A DNA stretch of 10,530 bases, taken from Bacteroidota bacterium. Its GTDB lineage: Bacteria > Bacteroidota > Bacteroidia > Bacteroidales > VadinHA17. A program made the translations under genes and the position numbers. The stretch covers positions 1-10,530 of the forward strand of contig VGGM01000022.1 of the NCBI GenBank assembly GCA_016868515.1, written 5' to 3'. The notes beneath the pieces were generated by a model. It searched no databases, was not told where the DNA came from, and saw only the letters and a list, made by a program, of their open reading frames with translations. Numbering within the stretch: the first letter of the stretch is position 1; the number at the start of each line of letters is the position of its first letter. Shown in pieces: positions 6,506 through 10,530 of this stretch.

Positions 6506-7429
6506 ATGGAATCTACAATTATTCTTTTGGGTGCGATATTCCTTGGATTTATCGTCATCCTCTCAATGATCAAAATCGTACCCCAGAGGTCAGCATTCAT
6601 TGTTGAACGTCTCGGAAAGTACCGTAGCACACTTACTGCCGGCTTTAATATCCTTATCCCCTTCATAGACAGGATCAGGTACCGGCATACGCTGAAAGAA
6701 CAGGCAATTGATGTCGCTTCGCAAATATGTATCACGCGTGACAATATTGCCGTCGAGGTTGATGGAATCCTTTACTTCCAGGTAATCGATCCGCAAAAGG
6801 CGTCATATGGTATTGATGATTACAGGTTTGCTTCGATACAGATTGCTCAGACAACAATGAGGAGCGTTATAGGTCGCCTTGAACTCGACAGAACCTTTGA
6901 GGAGAGGGAAACCATAAACACTTCGATAGTGGAAGCCGTCGACAAGGCAAGCGAACCATGGGGTATTAAGGTAACCCGATACGAGGTTAAAAACATCACT
7001 CCTCCCCAGAGCATCAAGGATGCCATGGAAAAGCAGATGAGGGCTGAGCGTGAGAAACGCGCCAAAATTGCTGAATCGGAGGGCGAAAAGCAGGCCAAGA
7101 TCAACGTTGCGGAAGGTGTCAAGCAGGAACTGATTGCCAAGTCGGAAGGCGAAATGCAGAAAAGGATCAACGAAGCCAGGGGCCGCTCTTCAGAGATTGA
7201 ACAGGTTGCAACTGCCACAGCAAACGGTCTCAGGGCCATAGCTATAGCGATATCGGAAGAAAACGGGCTTAATGCTGTAAACCTCAGAATTGCTGAACAG
7301 TACCTGTCGGAGTTCGGAAAACTGGCTTCGCAGAATAACACGATGATTATTCCTTCAAACCTTACTGACATAGCCGGGGTTGTGGCTACTGCAACATCGG
7401 TTTTTAACGAGATAAAGGATAAGAAATAA
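6506..7429 (+). CDS. SPFH/Band 7 stomatin-like membrane protein (paraslipin/QmcA type)
   Basis: This 307-residue protein has one N-terminal membrane anchor (about residues 4-23). An SPFH domain (about 24-180) follows, starting VPQRSAFIVERLGKYRSTL and including IDVASQICITRDNIAVEVDG and the closing EVKNITPPQSIKDAM. Next comes a charged coiled coil (about 173-235) with EKRAKIAESEGEKQAKI and the EGVKQELIAKSEGE repeats. The C-terminus contains ATATANGLRAIA and AEQYLSEFGKLA, typical of the paraslipin (SLP-2) branch, which includes Escherichia coli QmcA. Members form large oligomeric rings or microdomains in the membrane and associate with NfeD partners or proteases. The gene starts 4 bases after nfeD and ends at a strong terminator, so the operon is these two genes. 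A specific cellular role cannot be read from sequence. Confidence 0.95.
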   Translation: MESTIILLGAIFLGFIVILSMIKIVPQRSAFIVERLGKYRSTLTAGFNILIPFIDRIRYRHTLKEQAIDVASQICITRDNIAVEVDGILYFQVIDPQKASYGIDDYRFASIQIAQTTMRSVIGRLELDRTFEERETINTSIVEAVDKASEPWGIKVTRYEVKNITPPQSIKDAMEKQMRAEREKRAKIAESEGEKQAKINVAEGVKQELIAKSEGEMQKRINEARGRSSEIEQVATATANGLRAIAIAISEENGLNAVNLRIAEQYLSEFGKLASQNNTMIIPSNLTDIAGVVATATSVFNEIKDKK

Positions 7430-7457
7430 CGTAATTACCTAATTACAAGGCACTGCG

Positions 7458-7499
7458 AAAAAAACCGGGACGGGTATTCATCCGTGCCGGTTTTTTTTT
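7458..7499. terminator. Bidirectional intrinsic terminator between the convergent SPFH and glycyl radical enzyme genes
   Basis: CCGGGACGG (7465-7473) pairs with CCGTGCCGG (7482-7490) around an 8-base loop, with one internal G-G mismatch. An A7 run on the left (7458-7464) and a T9 run on the right (7491-7499) extend the stem and give a U-tract in both directions. It starts 28 bases after the SPFH stop and ends 5 bases before the stop codon of the minus-strand gene (TAG, 7505-7507), so it serves both units. Confidence 0.92.
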
Positions 7500-7504
7500 G
7501 TGTG

Positions 7505-9883
7505 CTACAGCGACTCATGCTCGGTTCGCCTTATTATCTCATTCTGGAGATCCTCGCCCAGATCATTAAAATAATCGCTGTAACCTGCAACCCTTACAAT
7601 AAGATCGCGATGGAGCTCAGGATGTTTCTGTGCCTCTCTTAATGTGTCAGCATCTATTACATTGAACTGGATATGATGTCCGTCCATACTGAAATAACTG
7701 CGGATCAATGCAGTAAGCTTTGCATAGTTTTCCTCATCCTCAAAGAACTTAGGTGAGAATTTCTGATTCAGCAGAGTACCTCCGGTACGCAGATGGTCAA
7801 TTTTGGAAGCCGATTTGATAACCGAAGTAGGGCCTTGCCTGTCGACACCCTGGAAAGGTGAGATGCCTTCCGATAAAGGGACCCATGCCTTCCGGCCGTC
7901 AGCAGTCGCACCAATCACGCTGCCGAAATAGACGTGTGATGTGGTCGGAAGCATATTTATCCGGTGTATGCCTCCCCTTGGGGTAGGGCGGCCGTTAACT
8001 GCATCATAGAAAATTTCGAAAACATCAACCGCATGTCTGTCGGCATAATCGTCATCATTACCAAATTTAGGCGAGTTGTATATTAAATCGTACTGCACGT
8101 TCTCATAGCCGGTGAAGTCTGCTTCCAGGGCCCCTTTCAACTCCTGCCAGGTGTACTTTCCGGTATCAAAAACATTGTACCTGATTGAGGAGAGTATGTC
8201 AGTAATGGTACCTAGCCCGACACCCTGGATATAGGTTGTGTTATACCTTGCACCGCCGCTGTTGTAATCCCTGCCGTTCTGAATGCAGTCCTCTATCAGC
8301 AGCGACAGATACGGCACCGGCAGATAAGTGGCGAATGTGCTTTCAATTACATTATTGCCCCTCACCTTCATGTCGACAAAATGTGTGATCTGCTTTTTGA
8401 AAGCCTCCATCACTGTTTCAAAGCTGGTAAACTCTTCAATACCGCCGGTTTTAAGCCCGATCTGCTTCCCGGTGCGTTTATCAAAACCGTTGTTAAGTGT
8501 AATTTCAAGAACCTTGGGAATATTAAAATAACCTGTCAGCCAGTAACATTCTGTTCCGAAAGCACCTGTTTCAACGCATCCCGAGGCACCTCCGTTACGG
8601 GCATCGGTAATGCTCTTACCCTGCCTGAGAAGTTCCTGAACAATTGCATCGGTGTTAAAGCATGATGGCTGGCCGAATCCGGTTTTGATAATATCGAGAG
8701 CCTTATGTATAAATCTGTCGGGATTCTTTCTGCTGATCTGAACCATTGAACTGGGTTGCAGAATCCGCATCTCCCTTATAACATCCAGCAGGATATAGGT
8801 CATTTCATTTACAGCATCGGTTCCGTCGGGTTTTACGCCACCAAGGTTTATAAGACAGAAATCGGTGTAGGTGCTGCTCTCCTGGGCAGTAACCCCCATC
8901 TTCGGAGGGGAGGGGTGGTTGTTGAATTTGACCCAGAAACAGCCGAGCAGTTCAAGTGCCTGCTCATGCGTCAGGCTACCATCATCAATCTGACGTTTGT
9001 AAACAGGCCAGAGATGCTGATCGAGCCGCCCGGGGTTGAAGCTGTCCCACGGATTGAGCTCTGTTATCACACCAAGGTGTATAAACCAGTAATGCTGAAG
9101 CATTTCGTGGAACGTCTCAGGTGCATTGGCAGGAACCCTCCTGCAAACAGAAGCCATGTTTACCAGTTCAGCCCTGCGAGCCGGGTCTTTCTCTGCAGCA
9201 GCGAGCTCTTCGAGTCTGGCAGCATGCCTTTCAGCATACATTATAATTGCATCACAGGCAATATCCATCGCTTTAAGTTCCTCGAGCCTGCTGTAGGCCT
9301 CTTTGTCATTGAAGAAGTCAAGTCGGCTTACTGAAACTGCAATCTCACGTTTAAGATCATTGAACCCGGTGCTGAACATCTTGTATCCCAGCACAGTATG
9401 TCCGGGGGCCCTCTGTTCCTGGAACTCTGTAAAAACACCTGCCCCGTAGGCATCCAGCCATTCCGGGGTCATCAGGCTCATTATCCTGTCGCGGTTGCTC
9501 TTTCCTTTCCAGAAAGGGATTATCTTATTCCTGTAAATCTCCTTAACATCATCGCTTACCCTGAAGAAGACCTTCTCCCGTGAATCGAGAATCTCAAGAT
9601 CTTTAACCGAGTGCAGCGATATCTCAGGATAAGTAGGTGTTACTTTCGGGCCGGGCCCTCTTTCTCCTACTAGAAGTTCACCATCATTGATGCATAGTTC
9701 CTTATGCCTGAGTATGTATTCGAAGGCCCTCGCCCTCTGTACCGGCACCGATAATCCGCGCGATTCAGCGCTCATATAGAAATCGGTTATCAGACTTGCA
9801 CGCTCTGCAGTAAGGCTCTCTACTGCATTCAGACTCTGTTCGCGCAGTCTGTTTACCCTTTCAGTCATCTTATTGGTTTTCAT
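7505..9883 (-). CDS. hypD: Glycyl radical enzyme, probable trans-4-hydroxy-L-proline dehydratase
   Basis: This 792-residue enzyme has the PFL-like fold. The thiyl-radical loop GGASGCVETGAFG contains Cys436 and Glu438, and the glycyl radical motif RVAGYSDYF near the C-terminus contains Gly767. The single Cys in a GCVE motif marks the dehydratase/lyase branch and excludes formate acetyltransferase, which has a Cys pair. Residues I recall for Clostridioides difficile HypD (Phe152, His160, Asp278, Cys434, Glu436, Tyr450, Thr645, Gly765; 789 aa) all appear here shifted by +2: Phe154, His162, Asp280, Cys436, Glu438, Tyr452, Thr647, Gly767. HypD converts trans-4-hydroxy-L-proline to (S)-1-pyrroline-5-carboxylate and water under anoxic conditions. 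The gene lies 33 bases downstream of a radical-SAM activase gene and ends at a terminator. The ATG at 9883 has an A/T-rich upstream region. The residue comparison is from memory; another glycyl radical substrate remains possible. Confidence 0.85.
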   Translation of the reverse strand: MKTNKMTERVNRLREQSLNAVESLTAERASLITDFYMSAESRGLSVPVQRARAFEYILRHKELCINDGELLVGERGPGPKVTPTYPEISLHSVKDLEILDSREKVFFRVSDDVKEIYRNKIIPFWKGKSNRDRIMSLMTPEWLDAYGAGVFTEFQEQRAPGHTVLGYKMFSTGFNDLKREIAVSVSRLDFFNDKEAYSRLEELKAMDIACDAIIMYAERHAARLEELAAAEKDPARRAELVNMASVCRRVPANAPETFHEMLQHYWFIHLGVITELNPWDSFNPGRLDQHLWPVYKRQIDDGSLTHEQALELLGCFWVKFNNHPSPPKMGVTAQESSTYTDFCLINLGGVKPDGTDAVNEMTYILLDVIREMRILQPSSMVQISRKNPDRFIHKALDIIKTGFGQPSCFNTDAIVQELLRQGKSITDARNGGASGCVETGAFGTECYWLTGYFNIPKVLEITLNNGFDKRTGKQIGLKTGGIEEFTSFETVMEAFKKQITHFVDMKVRGNNVIESTFATYLPVPYLSLLIEDCIQNGRDYNSGGARYNTTYIQGVGLGTITDILSSIRYNVFDTGKYTWQELKGALEADFTGYENVQYDLIYNSPKFGNDDDYADRHAVDVFEIFYDAVNGRPTPRGGIHRINMLPTTSHVYFGSVIGATADGRKAWVPLSEGISPFQGVDRQGPTSVIKSASKIDHLRTGGTLLNQKFSPKFFEDEENYAKLTALIRSYFSMDGHHIQFNVIDADTLREAQKHPELHRDLIVRVAGYSDYFNDLGEDLQNEIIRRTEHESL

Positions 9884-9916
9884 CGTATTAATTCATTTTA
9901 GGTGTCGTATGCGTAA

Positions 9917-10530
9917 TCATCCCCCTACTTTTACCTTTGCCCCGGTTCCTGCAAAAAAAACTTTGAGTTCATCCATCCTTTCAAAGTCAGGCTGGGAAGT
10001 GTCGCCCATCAGGTATGGAAGGCCGAACCTGGTGTATTTCGAAGCTCCGATCCTGTGAAACGGAAGAAGGTCAACACCTTTCAGGTTCGGACGGAGGTTT
10101 TCTTTTACAAAGGCAAAAAGCTCGCCAAGGTTCTTTTCATCGTCATTATGGCCGGGAACCACGGGCACCCTGATATGTACATCGGCTCCGTGACGCAAAA
10201 GCATCCTCAGATTTGCGATTATCAATTTGTTCGATATGCCCGTGTACTCAATGTGCTTCAGCTCATCCATCACCTTAAGATCGAACAGGAAAAGCGATGT
10301 GTATGGCATGATTGCCCTGAACTCCTCCGCAGGGGCAGCGCCTGAGGTATCCACAACGGTATGGTACCCCGCCAGCCTCAGAGCCATAAGGGCTTCCCTG
10401 AGAAACGCCGGCTGAAGCATCGGTTCTCCGCCGGAAAAAGTAATACCCCCGCCAGAATGCTCGAAAAACACCCTTTCGCGGGCAGCAATCGACAATACAT
10501 CATCAACTGAATATTCTCTGCCTACCTGCT
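9917..10530 (-). CDS. hypE: Glycyl radical enzyme activase (radical SAM), C-terminal 203 residues, truncated by window edge
   Basis: The frame is open to base 10530 and ends with TGA at 9917-9919, so the start and the N-terminal CxxxCxxC iron-sulfur motif lie beyond the window. An in-frame TTG at 10493-10495 is not the start: the codons upstream read GREYSVDDV, normal activase sequence continuing into the family core. Visible motifs are GGGITFSGGEPM (SAM-binding GGE region), LFLFDLKVMD, RVPVVPGHND, LLPFHRIGASKY and the terminal KVKVGG typical of these activases. The protein would install the glycyl radical on the adjacent enzyme by reductive cleavage of SAM. It is the upstream gene of the same operon, 33 bases before hypD. 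The symbol follows the hydroxyproline literature and is unrelated to hydrogenase-maturation HypE; it depends on the hypD assignment. Confidence 0.92.
   Translation of the reverse strand, partial: QVGREYSVDDVLSIAARERVFFEHSGGGITFSGGEPMLQPAFLREALMALRLAGYHTVVDTSGAAPAEEFRAIMPYTSLFLFDLKVMDELKHIEYTGISNKLIIANLRMLLRHGADVHIRVPVVPGHNDDEKNLGELFAFVKENLRPNLKGVDLLPFHRIGASKYTRFGLPYLMGDTSQPDFERMDELKVFFAGTGAKVKVGG

Noticed and set aside
6847..7371. 174-codon open frame antisense to the SPFH gene
   Set aside because: It mirrors the SPFH coiled coil and C-terminus; there is no start context or family signal.
8756..9334. 192-codon open frame on the plus strand opposite the glycyl radical enzyme gene
   Set aside because: It is antisense to a strongly conserved coding region and its translation has no recognisable family pattern; it is an overlapping-frame artefact.
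824..10530. A single system linking the peptidase, hydroxyproline dehydratase and SPFH genes (for example collagen use)
   Set aside because: The genes are in separate, differently oriented units divided by terminators, and a shared role rests only on proximity.

Overview
The window looks like a chromosomal stretch from an anaerobic member of the Bacteroidota, probably Bacteroidales or a relative. This is an inference from several things: start codons preceded by A/T-rich sequence rather than a clear Shine-Dalgarno motif, near-matches to the Bacteroidota TAnnTTTG promoter element, a large secreted M14 peptidase of a type familiar from this phylum, a ROK kinase variant without the usual cysteine cluster, and an oxygen-sensitive glycyl radical enzyme with its activase. 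Base composition is close to even throughout, and nothing marks a mobile element, CRISPR array, RNA gene or recently acquired island.

Layout, left to right. (1) The N-terminal 194 residues of a ROK-family sugar kinase on the minus strand, cut by the left edge. (2) A divergent 241-base intergenic region with a perfect 19-bp odd palindrome. (3) A 905-residue exported M14 metallopeptidase on the plus strand. (4) A stand-alone 435-residue malic enzyme on the plus strand, ending at a strong hairpin terminator. (5) A convergent minus-strand cytidylate-kinase-like protein whose frame runs through that terminator into the malic enzyme gene, which suggests a frameshift near its 3' end. (6) A 293-base non-coding stretch with nested short hairpins and a possible 21-codon leader frame. 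(7) A two-gene plus-strand operon encoding a short NfeD membrane protein and an SPFH/stomatin-like protein (paraslipin type). (8) A bidirectional terminator. (9) A minus-strand operon with a radical-SAM activase (cut by the right edge) upstream of a glycyl radical enzyme.

The best-defined biology is at the right end. The glycyl radical enzyme matches trans-4-hydroxy-L-proline dehydratase (HypD) in length. Active-site residues recalled for the Clostridioides difficile enzyme fall at a constant offset of +2. With its activase it would convert trans-4-hydroxy-L-proline to pyrroline-5-carboxylate, which proline synthesis can then reduce. The pyrroline-5-carboxylate reductase often associated with this step is not in the window. 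Malic enzyme supplies pyruvate and reduced cofactor. The NfeD/SPFH pair is a membrane-organisation or membrane-quality module. The neighbouring transcription units look independent, and I see no evidence that they form one system. I found no convincing new defence or mobile system. The observations most worth following are the cytidylate-kinase-like 3' end, the palindrome between the ROK and M14 genes, and the structured leader upstream of the kinase-like gene.
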